Of a DNA stretch of 64,000 nucleotides, positions 1 to 8,067 are shown piece by piece. The stretch is from Cohnella luojiensis (GTDB taxonomy: Bacteria; Bacillota; Bacilli; Paenibacillales; Paenibacillaceae), in NCBI RefSeq assembly GCF_004564235.1, contig NZ_SOMN01000006.1, positions 62,001 through 126,000 of the forward strand, given 5' to 3'. A program made the translations under genes and the position numbers. Each line of letters begins with the position of its first letter. Position 1 is the stretch's first letter. The notes below the pieces were generated by a model. It was given only the letters and a program-made list of their open reading frames with translations. It was not told where the DNA came from and searched no databases.

Positions 1-593
1 TCGAGAGACATTCTATAGTTCTCGAAGCCTTCATGAACGGAATTGCCGGGGTCGAAGAGAACGCCTATGAAACTCGGATCCAAGTCCTCTACCAATCTCC
101 GCGCGCCGGACGCCGAAGCCGCGAGAGTACCATGGTGAATCTCGACTAATCCCTTTATTCCGTACTGCTTGCAAAGCGCTTCGGCATTCTTTAGATAAGT
201 CCTGGCATGCTCGAATAATTCATTGAACGGCTTGCTTCGGTCATATCCGGGAACGCCGACTCGTATGAAAGATGCTCCCAGGTATCGAGCGGCACGCAGC
301 ACCTGTTCGGTCGCCGCGAGATCGCCCGCCTGCAAATAGGGGGTAACGCTGATCGTCTTCATTCCATTCCTTTCTGCCGCCCGCTTGAAACGGTCGAGCT
401 CCTCTTCTCCTCCCGCCGGAGAGATCGTGCAACGATTGTTGCCCCAGAATGAAGGCGCCTCGGCCGACAAACCTTGAGGCGTTTCCTTATAACGCCATTC
501 GATGCCTTTTATGCCCGCTTGCTTGGCTGCGGCCGTAAGTTCGCCCGGGTCCAGCTCCGGCGTTGAAACCGTAAAAACCGACAACTTGATCAT
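1..593 (-). CDS. Sugar phosphate isomerase/epimerase, TIM barrel (C-terminus outside window)
   Basis: About 197 N-terminal residues are visible from an ATG at 593; the rest lies beyond the left edge. The frame stays open throughout. It begins MIKLSVFTV and has the strand-end acidic residues of the xylose-isomerase-like fold: E32 (GIEWR), E151 in LVEIHHGT and D181 in LFDPGN, which bind the divalent metal in this family. It probably isomerises or epimerises a keto-sugar or sugar-derived acid in the cytoplasm; the substrate cannot be read from the sequence. It is last of three leftward genes, 27 bp after an oxidoreductase, and inositol or rare-sugar catabolism often pairs these two families. The fold call is solid, the substrate unknown. 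Confidence 0.85.
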   Translation of the reverse strand, partial: MIKLSVFTVSTPELDPGELTAAAKQAGIKGIEWRYKETPQGLSAEAPSFWGNNRCTISPAGGEEELDRFKRAAERNGMKTISVTPYLQAGDLAATEQVLRAARYLGASFIRVGVPGYDRSKPFNELFEHARTYLKNAEALCKQYGIKGLVEIHHGTLAASASGARRLVEDLDPSFIGVLFDPGNSVHEGFENYRMSL

Positions 594-620
594 GCTGTAG
601 TCCTCCTCTATAAGATTTGA

Positions 621-1694
621 TTATTCGACGCGGATGGCTTTGGCTTGCGCCTTCAGGCAAAGCTCCGCCGCCTTGAAAGCGTGCGCCTGAGACATGGCGT
701 TTTCCGTTCGGTTCAATCCGTCCAAGATCAACTCGCCGAAATACGGAAAGCCTACCTTGCCGCTTAAATCCATATGATATTCTCCCTCGCCGTTCACCAA
801 GTAAAGTTGGTCTCCCTTGGCTTCCCGAGCGACGTCGACGTACTTGCGCAATTCGATGTAACCGTTCGTCCCCATAATGACCGTACGTCCGTCTCCCCAA
901 GTCGAGAGTCCGTCGGGCGTCAACCAGTCCACGCGAAAATAATTCGTCGCGCCGTTATTTCCGACAAGGGTGGCGTCGCCATAGTCTTCCAACTCCGAAA
1001 ATTGCTTGTTTGCGTAATTGGCAACTTTGCTATGGAGGACTTCGGCATCGTCGCAGCCTGCAAAGTACAGAAATTGCTCGATTTGGTGGCTCCCGATATC
1101 GCACAGTATGCCTCCGTATTGCTCTTTCCGGAAAAACCAATCCGGTCTTTGGGCGGCGTTCAGCCTGTGAGGTCCTAACCCAAGAACCTGAACGACTCGG
1201 CCGATGGCACCGTCCTTAACCAATTGGCCGGCGTATACCGCGCTCTCCACATGAAGCCGTTCGCTGTAATAGACGGAGTATTTGCGCCCTGTTCTGCCAA
1301 CCGTATGCTTTGCCTGCTCCAATTGCGCCAACGAAGTAAACGGAGTTTTGTCGACGAAATAATCTTTGCCGTGCTCCATGACTTTGACGCCCAGAGGACC
1401 GCGATCGCACGGGATACCCGCGGCCGCGACCAGCGTAACCGTCGGATCTTGCAGAATCTGCTGCTCCGACGCGGCTGCGCGAACATGGGGGTAGGTTTCG
1501 ATGAATCGGCGAACCTTGTCCGGATCGGGATCGTATACCCATTTTAACGTTGCGCCCGCTTCCTGAAGTCCGTTGCACATGCCGTAGATGTGTCCGTGGT
1601 CAAGCGACATTGCCGCAAAAGTAAACTCATCGTGCGCGACTACCGATTTCGGCTTGCCTTGAGGCGCGTAATTCATGCCATTCGCTTGGGACAT
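621..1694 (-). CDS. Gfo/Idh/MocA family NAD(P)-dependent oxidoreductase
   Basis: A 357-residue protein of normal family length. The N-terminal Rossmann half is divergent: there is no clear GxGxxG, and the segment starting MSLDHGHIYGM stands in its place. The lysine motif appears as VDKTPF instead of the usual EKP. The C-terminal half carries GGILCDIGSHQIEQ, giving the Asp and His that normally sit at the substrate C-O bond. Members oxidise or reduce cyclic polyols and sugars with NAD(P). The start has a strong AAAGGAGG site 7 nt upstream. It lies 12 bp after another member of the same family and before a TIM-barrel isomerase, so the three probably form one sugar-conversion operon. Substrate unknown. 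Confidence 0.85.
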   Translation of the reverse strand: MSQANGMNYAPQGKPKSVVAHDEFTFAAMSLDHGHIYGMCNGLQEAGATLKWVYDPDPDKVRRFIETYPHVRAAASEQQILQDPTVTLVAAAGIPCDRGPLGVKVMEHGKDYFVDKTPFTSLAQLEQAKHTVGRTGRKYSVYYSERLHVESAVYAGQLVKDGAIGRVVQVLGLGPHRLNAAQRPDWFFRKEQYGGILCDIGSHQIEQFLYFAGCDDAEVLHSKVANYANKQFSELEDYGDATLVGNNGATNYFRVDWLTPDGLSTWGDGRTVIMGTNGYIELRKYVDVAREAKGDQLYLVNGEGEYHMDLSGKVGFPYFGELILDGLNRTENAMSQAHAFKAAELCLKAQAKAIRVE

Positions 1695-1706
1695 GTCGAA
1701 CCTCCT

Positions 1707-2831
1707 TTACCTTTTCGAGTTTGCCGATCGTTCGATTTGTTCCTGCAGCTTGTCATAGAATAGATTCTCGTCAATCGGAAGATCAACCCAGCCATCCGTC
1801 CAAGTGGACAGGAGCATGGCATTGGATAACGTTAGACCTTTAATACCTTCTTCGCCCGGCGCTATCAAAGGCGTTCCGTGAAGGATCGCGTTCGTCCAAT
1901 TTTGCGTGATCTCCATGTGTTGGGCTCCTCCCCCGGAAACCGGGATCTCGAACTTCCAACATTCCGGCTGCGCGAAGGCGTTCGTATTCGTTCGGTTAAA
2001 TTCCGATTCCGGCTGACGCAACCGCCAGAAGGTCATTTTATCGTCTTCGATGACGATCTTGCCCCGGTTTCCCGAAATTTCAAAACGGTTCGTGCCTGGA
2101 CTTTCGTGGGTCGAAGTAACGAATACCCCGGTTGCGCCATTTTCGTATTCCGCATACGCCGTTACATCGTTCTCTACCTCGATATCCCGATGTTTGCCGA
2201 AGGAGCAGAATGCGCGGATACGAGTAGGCATAAGTCCGGTCGCCCATTGCCACAGATCCAACTGGTGCGGATCCTGGTTAATAAGAACTCCGCCGCCTTC
2301 TCCCGCCCAAGTCGCTCTCCATCCGCCCGAGTTATAATAGCTTTGAGAGCGGTACCAATTCGTGATAATCCAATTCATTCGCCGGATTTCTCCAAGCTCT
2401 CCCGAAGAAATCAATCCCCTAAGCTTCATATAAAGAGGATTCGTGCGTTGGTTGTACATGATCCCGTATACCTTTCCGCTGCCCGCCGCGGCTTCGTTCA
2501 TTTCCCGCACTTGTCGCGTGTAGACGCCGGCCGGTTTCTCCACCAGCACGTGAAGGCCGCATGAGAAAGCATCGATTGCTTGAAGCGGATGCTCGTAATG
2601 AGGGGTACAGAGCAGCACTCCGTCGATCGCGCCGGAACGAAACATCGCTTCCGGGCTTTCGAAAGTCCGAACGTTGTCTCCCCATTGTTCCTGCGCCAGC
2701 TTTAATCTCTCCGGCCTAATATCGCTTACGGCTGCCAATTCCGCTCCTTTTACTTGACCTTCAATCAAATAATTCGCATGTCCGGTTCCCATGTTCCCTA
2801 ATCCGACAATACCGATTCTCACCTTATTCAA
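1707..2831 (-). CDS. Gfo/Idh/MocA family oxidoreductase, first gene of operon
   Basis: A 374-residue dehydrogenase with all family hallmarks: N-terminal dinucleotide motif GIVGLGNMGTGH, VEKPAG with the conserved lysine, and GGVLINQDPHQLDLW with the catalytic Asp and His. The start is a TTG at 2831 with AGAAGG about ten bases upstream; a GTG three codons later is possible. It heads a leftward operon with a second, more divergent family member and an isomerase/epimerase. Such pairs act in sequence on inositols, ketosugars or glycoside 3-keto intermediates, but that is inference here. The upstream region from 2832 to 3008 is AT-rich and holds a TACAAT-like -10 with no convincing -35. Confidence 0.88.
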   Translation of the reverse strand: MNKVRIGIVGLGNMGTGHANYLIEGQVKGAELAAVSDIRPERLKLAQEQWGDNVRTFESPEAMFRSGAIDGVLLCTPHYEHPLQAIDAFSCGLHVLVEKPAGVYTRQVREMNEAAAGSGKVYGIMYNQRTNPLYMKLRGLISSGELGEIRRMNWIITNWYRSQSYYNSGGWRATWAGEGGGVLINQDPHQLDLWQWATGLMPTRIRAFCSFGKHRDIEVENDVTAYAEYENGATGVFVTSTHESPGTNRFEISGNRGKIVIEDDKMTFWRLRQPESEFNRTNTNAFAQPECWKFEIPVSGGGAQHMEITQNWTNAILHGTPLIAPGEEGIKGLTLSNAMLLSTWTDGWVDLPIDENLFYDKLQEQIERSANSKR

Positions 2832-3008
2832 CTGGGATTCGCCTTCTTCCTCTACATGATTGGGCTTCTATCGTTATTGTAACATTGTTGACTGTGAATG
2901 AACTTCACTCTTAGGCTTGAATATACATATAAATTTAACTGTGAGTCCACTAAGAAGCAGAAAAAAACAGCCCTCTTCCTTTCGGATTCGAACTGCATTC
3001 TTAACTGC

Positions 3009-3938
3009 TTAGGAGACGCGCAACAAATAAATGACCATCGTCACCGTAACGATGCTTAACGCAGTGGATATAAGCACGGTTTGCGAGGCGAAATCCTTCT
3101 CGTTATCGAATTCAACGGCGAGCAGCACGCTAGATAGTGACGTAGGCACGGCAGATGAAACGATGAGTGCCGCAGACATCATTCCATCCAGATGAAGCAA
3201 TAGAACTACGCCCCAGGCGAGCAAGGGACCCGCTAGCAACCGAAGAGCCGATGCGATCCCGACGTCCAGCGCTAGTTTCCTGGTCAACATTCCATTCATG
3301 CTTCCCAGCTGGACTCCGAGAGTGAATAGAGCTGTTCCGATGAAGGCATTCGATAAGTATCCAACGGAAATGCTGAGGAATTCCGGTAAAGGCACATGCA
3401 ACCAACGCATTAAGAAGGCGAGCGGAATGACATAGATGACCGGCATCGACAGAATCACTTTGCGAATCTCGCGCCAATCGGCTTTATGTGCGTTGACATT
3501 ATAGATTCCGTACGTATTCGGAACGAGCGATTGCATCATCATGATTAGGATCTGTACGGACAACGTATAAGCGTTAGCCGAGAATGCAAGCTGATTGATG
3601 GGGATACCGTAATTCGCGCTATTATAGAACAGAACGCTATTCCTCATCGCCGCTTTCTTGCCGCCGTCGTATTTACGCAGCCGGATGACCGCTTCCAGCA
3701 ACGCATATTGGGCGAGCATGAATAGGACGAAGAAGAGCATGACCTGACCGAATAATTGCAGGGAAATGGCCGTCCCGTACAGCAACTCGAAAATAATCGC
3801 GGGTGAAAACAAATAAAAATTCAGCTTAGAGAGCGTCTTGATGTCCAGATTGAATATTCGGTGTAGAATGATACCCAGGCTAATGATGACCGACAATGGA
3901 AGTACGTTGTTCCATAGAATATGCAGAAAAATGTCCAT
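3009..3938 (-). CDS. AEC family (auxin efflux carrier-like) transporter
   Basis: About 309 residues with roughly ten hydrophobic segments in the 5+5 layout of the AEC/Mem_trans family. The N-terminus MDIFLHILWNNVLPLSVII enters the membrane at once, and the middle carries the NSANYGIPI segment conserved in AEC carriers. These proteins export or import small organic anions. I start at the ATG at 3938 because the upstream extension to a TTG at 3974 adds 12 polar residues untypical of the family. It stands alone, divergent from the YneQ-like gene at 4035. No U-tract terminator is evident downstream. The substrate is not predictable. Confidence 0.85.
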   Translation of the reverse strand: MDIFLHILWNNVLPLSVIISLGIILHRIFNLDIKTLSKLNFYLFSPAIIFELLYGTAISLQLFGQVMLFFVLFMLAQYALLEAVIRLRKYDGGKKAAMRNSVLFYNSANYGIPINQLAFSANAYTLSVQILIMMMQSLVPNTYGIYNVNAHKADWREIRKVILSMPVIYVIPLAFLMRWLHVPLPEFLSISVGYLSNAFIGTALFTLGVQLGSMNGMLTRKLALDVGIASALRLLAGPLLAWGVVLLLHLDGMMSAALIVSSAVPTSLSSVLLAVEFDNEKDFASQTVLISTALSIVTVTMVIYLLRVS

Positions 3939-4034
3939 GCCGTCTATTATCCACCCCATCCCGCGAACCGTCAAACCTTAATCTACGTGTTATACTATAG
4001 AGAGCATATCTTATGGAGAAAAGGATGAAAAGAA

Positions 4035-4340
4035 GTGGCATTCGGTATCAAGAGAGCGGAATTAAACGAGTGGAAAATAGCCGTTTCCCGCGGGGAAACG
4101 GCCTTCTTGACCCATTATTGGTTCGATCCCCGGTTTCCGGATATCCGCACGGTGACGAAAGTAGGCAATGCGGATCTGGAGCGCTTGACTCAATGGTGCA
4201 TCTCGCGCGGACTTAATCCTAGGTATATCCATAATCGCCCCCCTTTTCCCCACTTCGACTTGATGGGGAGAAAGCAACGGGAAGTCCTACTGGAAGAAAA
4301 TCTTACCCAGCATCTAGAACGATTCCGAATCAACGAATAG
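4035..4340 (+). CDS. YneQ-like conserved small protein
   Basis: A 101-residue soluble protein starting at GTG, with AAAAGG about 13 bases upstream. It opens MAFGIKRAELNEWK and contains AFLTHYWFDPRFP, TVTKVGNADLERLTQW and PFPHFDLMG, which I recognise as the conserved blocks of the Bacillus YneQ family. The family has no assigned function that I know of. The high content of His, Trp and Arg and the lack of membrane segments suggest a cytoplasmic nucleic-acid or nucleotide-binding protein, but that is guesswork. It is a single-gene unit, convergent with the SGNH hydrolase and separated from it by a bidirectional hairpin. Confidence 0.8.
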   Translation: MAFGIKRAELNEWKIAVSRGETAFLTHYWFDPRFPDIRTVTKVGNADLERLTQWCISRGLNPRYIHNRPPFPHFDLMGRKQREVLLEENLTQHLERFRINE

Positions 4341-4382
4341 AAACCGCCAACCTCTCGCAATCGCGCGAGCATTGGCGGTTTC
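4340..4382. terminator. Bidirectional hairpin terminator between convergent genes
   Basis: A perfect 11-bp outer stem, GAAACCGCCAA pairing with TTGGCGGTTTC, encloses an inner CTCGC/GCGAG stem. It begins at the stop of the YneQ-like gene and lies 16 bp beyond the end of the convergent SGNH gene. The U-tracts are short (TTTCC on the plus strand, TTTC on the minus), so termination relies mostly on the stem. Confidence 0.75.
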
Positions 4383-4398
4383 CACTACATCCTCATTA

Positions 4399-5055
4399 TC
4401 ATCCTCGGTTCCAATCGAAGCCGATCTTGTTCAGGAAAGCCCTCGCCAGAACGACATGTCCCGCTTGAGTCGGATGAACGCGATCCCACGCTAACGTCGC
4501 GGCGTATAGATCCTTAAGCACGACGTTAAACGCGGCCTGCGTATCCACGAATAAAGCGCCTGATTCCTCGGCGATTTTCTTCACGATCGCCCCGTATTCA
4601 TCCATCGTCCGGCGCATGGCATCTTGCGCGTTACTCTCCAAATAGAACGGCGTCATCAATACGATTTTGTTTACGTGCGGCTTCGTTTTCTCAACCAATT
4701 GGCGCAGGGTCGCCTCATACTTATCCGCGTAAACATGCCATTCCTTAATGAACGGAGTATCGTATTGCCGCCAAACGTCGTTCGTTCCGATCATGATGGA
4801 CAACCAGTCCGGCTTACGATCAAGCACGTCTTCCTCCCATCTGTCTTTCAGATCGACTACGGTATTTCCGCTCATCCCCGTATTCACGACCCGAATGCCA
4901 AGCTCTGGATATACGGCTTGCAGGAATGCATCGACCAACGAGACGTACCCTTTCCCAAGCGCTCCGAACAACCCTTCCCCTGCGGGCTTCGCCCGATCGC
5001 AATCCGTAATCGAATCTCCAATGAATAATAGCTTTTGACCTTTTTGCAGCAGCAT
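4399..5055 (-). CDS. SGNH/GDSL hydrolase (esterase)
   Basis: A 218-residue cytoplasmic esterase. It has block I IGDSITDC with nucleophile Ser15, the block II glycine in NTGMSGNT, block III GTNDVW and block V DRVHPTQAGH with the Asp and His of the triad. There is no signal peptide. Proteins of this length in Paenibacillus often remove acetyl groups from plant oligosaccharides; the rhamnogalacturonan and xylan acetylesterase branches are closest in layout, but the substrate is inferred. I start at the ATG at 5055 with AAAGGAGTG just upstream; a longer frame to 5172 would add 39 residues with no family match and run into the DUF2339 coding end. Confidence 0.88.
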   Translation of the reverse strand: MLLQKGQKLLFIGDSITDCDRAKPAGEGLFGALGKGYVSLVDAFLQAVYPELGIRVVNTGMSGNTVVDLKDRWEEDVLDRKPDWLSIMIGTNDVWRQYDTPFIKEWHVYADKYEATLRQLVEKTKPHVNKIVLMTPFYLESNAQDAMRRTMDEYGAIVKKIAEESGALFVDTQAAFNVVLKDLYAATLAWDRVHPTQAGHVVLARAFLNKIGFDWNRG

Positions 5056-5086
5056 TGTCGTCACTCCTTTATTGGGATACATTGTA

Positions 5087-6682
5087 TCACAAATCGGTTT
5101 TGACGAGACTATCGTTTTGTTCCTCTTTCCACTTTCCATTAATCCAAGAGATGAGGAATGAAATGCCACCAAGAATAAGCAGCACAGCGACTTTGTATAA
5201 CATTTCTTCGCCTTCCAGATCCAAGAACATCGCCTTGATCGCGACGATTAACAGAACCGCGGCGCCGAAGAAACGGAACAACGCCTGGCGTCGGTACGCT
5301 CCCCATAGAAACAATAGCAACGCGTATATGCCCCAGGATACGCTTAAGCTGAGCTGCAACAACTGATCTGCCGCTGCTTTTTCATAATAGACGAGGTAAA
5401 CGTTCTGGATTTGGACAGTGAGCAAACCACCGACGATTAGATGCGATAAGAGCGCGAATATATTGGATAATAACTTCTCGAAGCCCTTGGTCATCTCCGA
5501 GACGATACCGTTGGCAGAATAATAGAACCCGATAGCAGCGAGCAGAATCCAAGACATGGCTCCCCAATTCAGGAAAGGAATATACGTGCCGAACCATTCG
5601 CCGCGAGGCGAACTCCAAGTGACCGCGAACCAATAGATTCCTATGGATAACCAGATGACGAGCGAAGATAAACTTAGGATCGTCCTATGCTTGATTTGTC
5701 CGATGACGGCTAGAATTCCGGCTATCCCTCCCCATACGAACACGTTGATTAACGGTTTGGATTCCATGCCGCCGCCCAGTTGCGAAGCAGCGAGAAGCAG
5801 CATGAGCAGCCCCCCAAGAAGTTGGCTTGCGGAAGCCATCTGAAATTCCTTCGTAAGCCGGAAGATAATTGCACCCGAGAGCATATAGACGAGACCGATC
5901 AGCGTTAAAATATAGGCATAGTGCAAATCTCCTTGCAAGATATAAATCGCCCAGCATCCGAACAATACTCCGTTAGCCAAGCTTAGATAGAGGTTCCAAC
6001 CGTCGAAGCACCGGTTATTTTTCCAAGAGGACAACAGGAAGCCAACGAGGTAAAAAACAAACGCGGCCAGCGCATAACGGATCGGCATGCTCCATAGCCC
6101 ATCAATAGGCGGATCGAAGTGCACGAAATAAACCGCATAGACTAGCCAGGTTCCGAGGAAGGCGATGATTCTAAGCTCGCTCCACCTTTTGGCGATGCTG
6201 AGAAAGAAGAACGCCGAGTTCAGGACGAACAGATAGAGAAACAAGGTGAACACCTGATCCGTCACCGGTTGCATGAGCAACGGAGACAGTAATCCCCCGG
6301 CAAGCGCGATGCTCATCAGCATCCTGGAATCGAATCGGTAAGCATAAGCAGAAACTCCTGCGGTCACAGCCGTCATTCCGATCAGTACGATCATTGGACT
6401 CCACAAACCATAATAGATTCCCGCGAAAGAAAAAGTAGAATATAAAATACATGCTCCTAAACCGATCATGATCTGCACGCTAGACTGCCACTTGATGTTT
6501 CTATTCGCCAATGCCAGTCCTGCGATGCCAAGACCCGTACCGCTAAGCAACCCAAAACCGATCTTCATGCTGTCGGTTATCCAGCCTTGTTCCATGGAAT
6601 ATTTGAACAACGTGATGAATGCCGCCAAGATGAACAGGACGCCTAAAAGCGATGTCCAATGCTTACGAAGAATATGCTCCAT
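5087..6682 (-). CDS. DUF2339-like polytopic membrane protein
   Basis: A 531-residue integral membrane protein with about fourteen hydrophobic segments and very short loops. The opening blocks, SLLGVLFILAAFITLFKY and GLLSGTGLGIAGLALA, match the DUF2339 family, which tends to be made of repeated two-helix units. No enzymatic motif is visible. The closing tail KWKEEQNDSLVKTDL is cytoplasmic and polar. It starts 6 bp after the stop of the YwaF-like gene, so the two membrane proteins are surely co-transcribed. The function of the family is not established; an envelope role is the most one can infer. Confidence 0.8.
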   Translation of the reverse strand: MEHILRKHWTSLLGVLFILAAFITLFKYSMEQGWITDSMKIGFGLLSGTGLGIAGLALANRNIKWQSSVQIMIGLGACILYSTFSFAGIYYGLWSPMIVLIGMTAVTAGVSAYAYRFDSRMLMSIALAGGLLSPLLMQPVTDQVFTLFLYLFVLNSAFFFLSIAKRWSELRIIAFLGTWLVYAVYFVHFDPPIDGLWSMPIRYALAAFVFYLVGFLLSSWKNNRCFDGWNLYLSLANGVLFGCWAIYILQGDLHYAYILTLIGLVYMLSGAIIFRLTKEFQMASASQLLGGLLMLLLAASQLGGGMESKPLINVFVWGGIAGILAVIGQIKHRTILSLSSLVIWLSIGIYWFAVTWSSPRGEWFGTYIPFLNWGAMSWILLAAIGFYYSANGIVSEMTKGFEKLLSNIFALLSHLIVGGLLTVQIQNVYLVYYEKAAADQLLQLSLSVSWGIYALLLFLWGAYRRQALFRFFGAAVLLIVAIKAMFLDLEGEEMLYKVAVLLILGGISFLISWINGKWKEEQNDSLVKTDL

Positions 6683-6688
6683 TTCCGA

Positions 6689-7408
6689 TCACTCTCCCAC
6701 AGGTTTAGAAGTTGGATTACGAGATCCTAGTATCAGCCGATCTAGAATCTTTACGATGCCGAGCAAGGTGAAGCAAAGGATTAACGCTACCAGCTCCAGT
6801 TGGAGAAGGTACCATGGCCACGGGGCTAACAAATCCAGCACCGAGGCCGTATTCGGCTTGCGGGCCAGGAACATGAAGTTGCTGCCGGTTAGGATGTTGG
6901 CGATCGCGGCGGGTATGGCCAATACATGGAGCCACCCGATTGCCCGAAATACCGAGGCCGCTGTCGGACGGTAGCCCTCTATGACCGTGAGAAAAACGCT
7001 CGCTCCGATGATGGCGCCATGTGCGATGAAGAAATGAAAAAAGCGGAATTGCGGGTAAGTCACATCCAGATTCGGAGTTAGGATTGCCTGCATCGCGCCC
7101 ATAATGCCGAGGAAAAAGGCGATCTCATAGAGCTTGCGGTTTCGAGTAAGCAGCAGCATAGCGGACAACCACATCATGATGCTGCAGAGCTGGAACGGAA
7201 GGGAATGAAGGCCCCAATTATCCGTCAAGCCATACCATGCTTGAAGCGAAAGCTCACAGCTGACGAGCGTTGCGACTAGCGCGTATCTGGCGTTGCGGTT
7301 CGCCGTCTTCCCGGTTAATCGCTTACGGAAGACGACAATAGCGAGCACGAAAATCGCGGCCATCGCGATCCCTAATCCATGCGCTAACGAGAACGGTTCG
7401 AATGCCAT
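6689..7408 (-). CDS. YwaF-like (TIGR02206 family) membrane protein
   Basis: A 239-residue protein with about seven transmembrane segments. The blocks LSLQAWYGLTDNWGLHSLP, QLCSIMMWLSA and RFFHFFIAHGAI are typical of the TIGR02206/YwaF family, whose biochemical function is unknown. It is the first gene of a two-gene unit with the DUF2339 protein. Translation starts at an ATG preceded by AGAGGGAAG. Its promoter region carries a 24-nt motif at 7480-7503 also found before the YiaAB gene at 25320, which suggests shared control. Confidence 0.82.
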   Translation of the reverse strand: MAFEPFSLAHGLGIAMAAIFVLAIVVFRKRLTGKTANRNARYALVATLVSCELSLQAWYGLTDNWGLHSLPFQLCSIMMWLSAMLLLTRNRKLYEIAFFLGIMGAMQAILTPNLDVTYPQFRFFHFFIAHGAIIGASVFLTVIEGYRPTAASVFRAIGWLHVLAIPAAIANILTGSNFMFLARKPNTASVLDLLAPWPWYLLQLELVALILCFTLLGIVKILDRLILGSRNPTSKPVGE

Positions 7409-7454
7409 TGTCTTCCCTCTTTTCAGCGAGTGTGATTTGCTTGTTTACAACTTC

Positions 7455-7503
7455 ATTCTAGAAAATTCGCGCAAAAAAAATAGTACCAACTTTACATGGT
7501 ACC
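7455..7503 (-). promoter_or_regulatory. Promoter region with a shared 24-nt motif upstream of the YwaF-like gene
   Basis: Read on the minus strand, GGTACCAT-GTA-AAGTT-G-GTACTAT (7503 to 7480) is followed 19 nt later by a -10-like TAGAAT (7460 to 7455). The motif overlaps where the -35 would fall. At 25422-25399 a motif identical in 20 of 24 positions lies 20 nt before a TATAAT, also upstream of a membrane-protein gene. It contains the inverted half-sites GTACCA and TGGTAC. It may be an operator or activator site; because eight T's follow it, it could also act as a weak terminator for read-through from the right. Confidence 0.5.
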
Positions 7504-7540
7504 CTTGTTGAGACTTATGTATCCGTGTCAACTGCTCCAA

Positions 7541-7816
7541 GCCGCTGCGAGCGGTCTAATTGAGTAAAGCGGGAGCTTTGGCTTCTCTAAGCCGCTGTGA
7601 GCGGTCTAATTGAGTAAAATCGGGAGTTCCAACTGCTCCAAGCCGCTGCGAGCGGTCTAATTGAGTAAAATCGGGAGCTTTGGCTTCTCTAAGCCGCTGG
7701 GAGCGGTCTAATTGAGTAAAATCGGGAGCTTTGGCTTCTCTAAGCCGCTGGGAGCGGTCTAATTGAGTAAAAGTGGGGGCTTTGGCTTCTCTAAACCGCT
7801 GTGAGCGGTCTAATTG
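7541..7816. repeat. Tandem repeat array 1: six units of 51 bp
   Basis: Units begin GCCGCTGNGAGCGGTCTAAT at 7541, 7591, 7642, 7693 and 7744, with a variant unit (ACCGCTG) at 7795. The period is 51 bp (50 for the first). Each carries a small hairpin, CCGCT-GNG-AGCGG, whose loop base varies (C, T, G) while the stem does not. One minus-strand frame is open through every intact unit as a 17-codon repeat (FTQLDRSQRLREAKAPD-like) but has no convincing start. Together with array 2 it fills most of the gene-free stretch from 7409 to 8067. Confidence 0.9.
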
Positions 7817-7831
7817 GACTTTTAGTAGGAT

Positions 7832-8030
7832 TAGAGCGGCTTCGCCGCTTTAAATCGACGGATGAGGTACTTTGAGTGGAAATAGAGCAGCTCTGCCGCT
7901 TTAAATCGACGGATGAGGTACTTTGAGTGGAAATAGAGCAGCTCTGCCGCTTTAAATCGACGGATGAGATACTTTAAGTGGAAATAAAGCGGCGCTGCCG
8001 CTTTAAATCGACGGATGAGGTACTTTGAGT
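7832..8030. repeat. Tandem repeat array 2: four units of 51 bp
   Basis: Units start at 7832, 7883, 7934 and 7985. Each contains a hairpin, AGCGGC-NNN-GCCGCT, followed by TTTAAATCGACGGATGAG and an AT-rich stretch. The loop differs between units (TTC, TCT, TCT, GCT), and the two middle units have one A.C mismatch in the stem. A minus-strand frame is open as 17-residue repeats containing LIRRFKAAELLYF; an ATG at 8064 exists, but I see no good ribosome site, so I treat it as non-coding. It lies directly downstream of the response regulator at 8068. Confidence 0.9.
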
Positions 8031-8067
8031 TGTCAGAGCGAGGCACCCGGAGCGGTATGAGCAACGT

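Noticed and set aside
2940-3008. Terminator for the AEC gene
   Set aside because: A T-rich stretch exists on the minus strand, but I could not find a stem of more than four pairs in front of it.
7541-8030. CRISPR-like array
   Set aside because: Units are contiguous with no unique spacers, the period is head-to-tail and no cas gene is nearby.
7831-8064. A 77-codon frame of 17-residue repeats on the minus strand
   Set aside because: It is the readable frame of repeat array 2, has no good ribosome site and no family; treated as repeat DNA.
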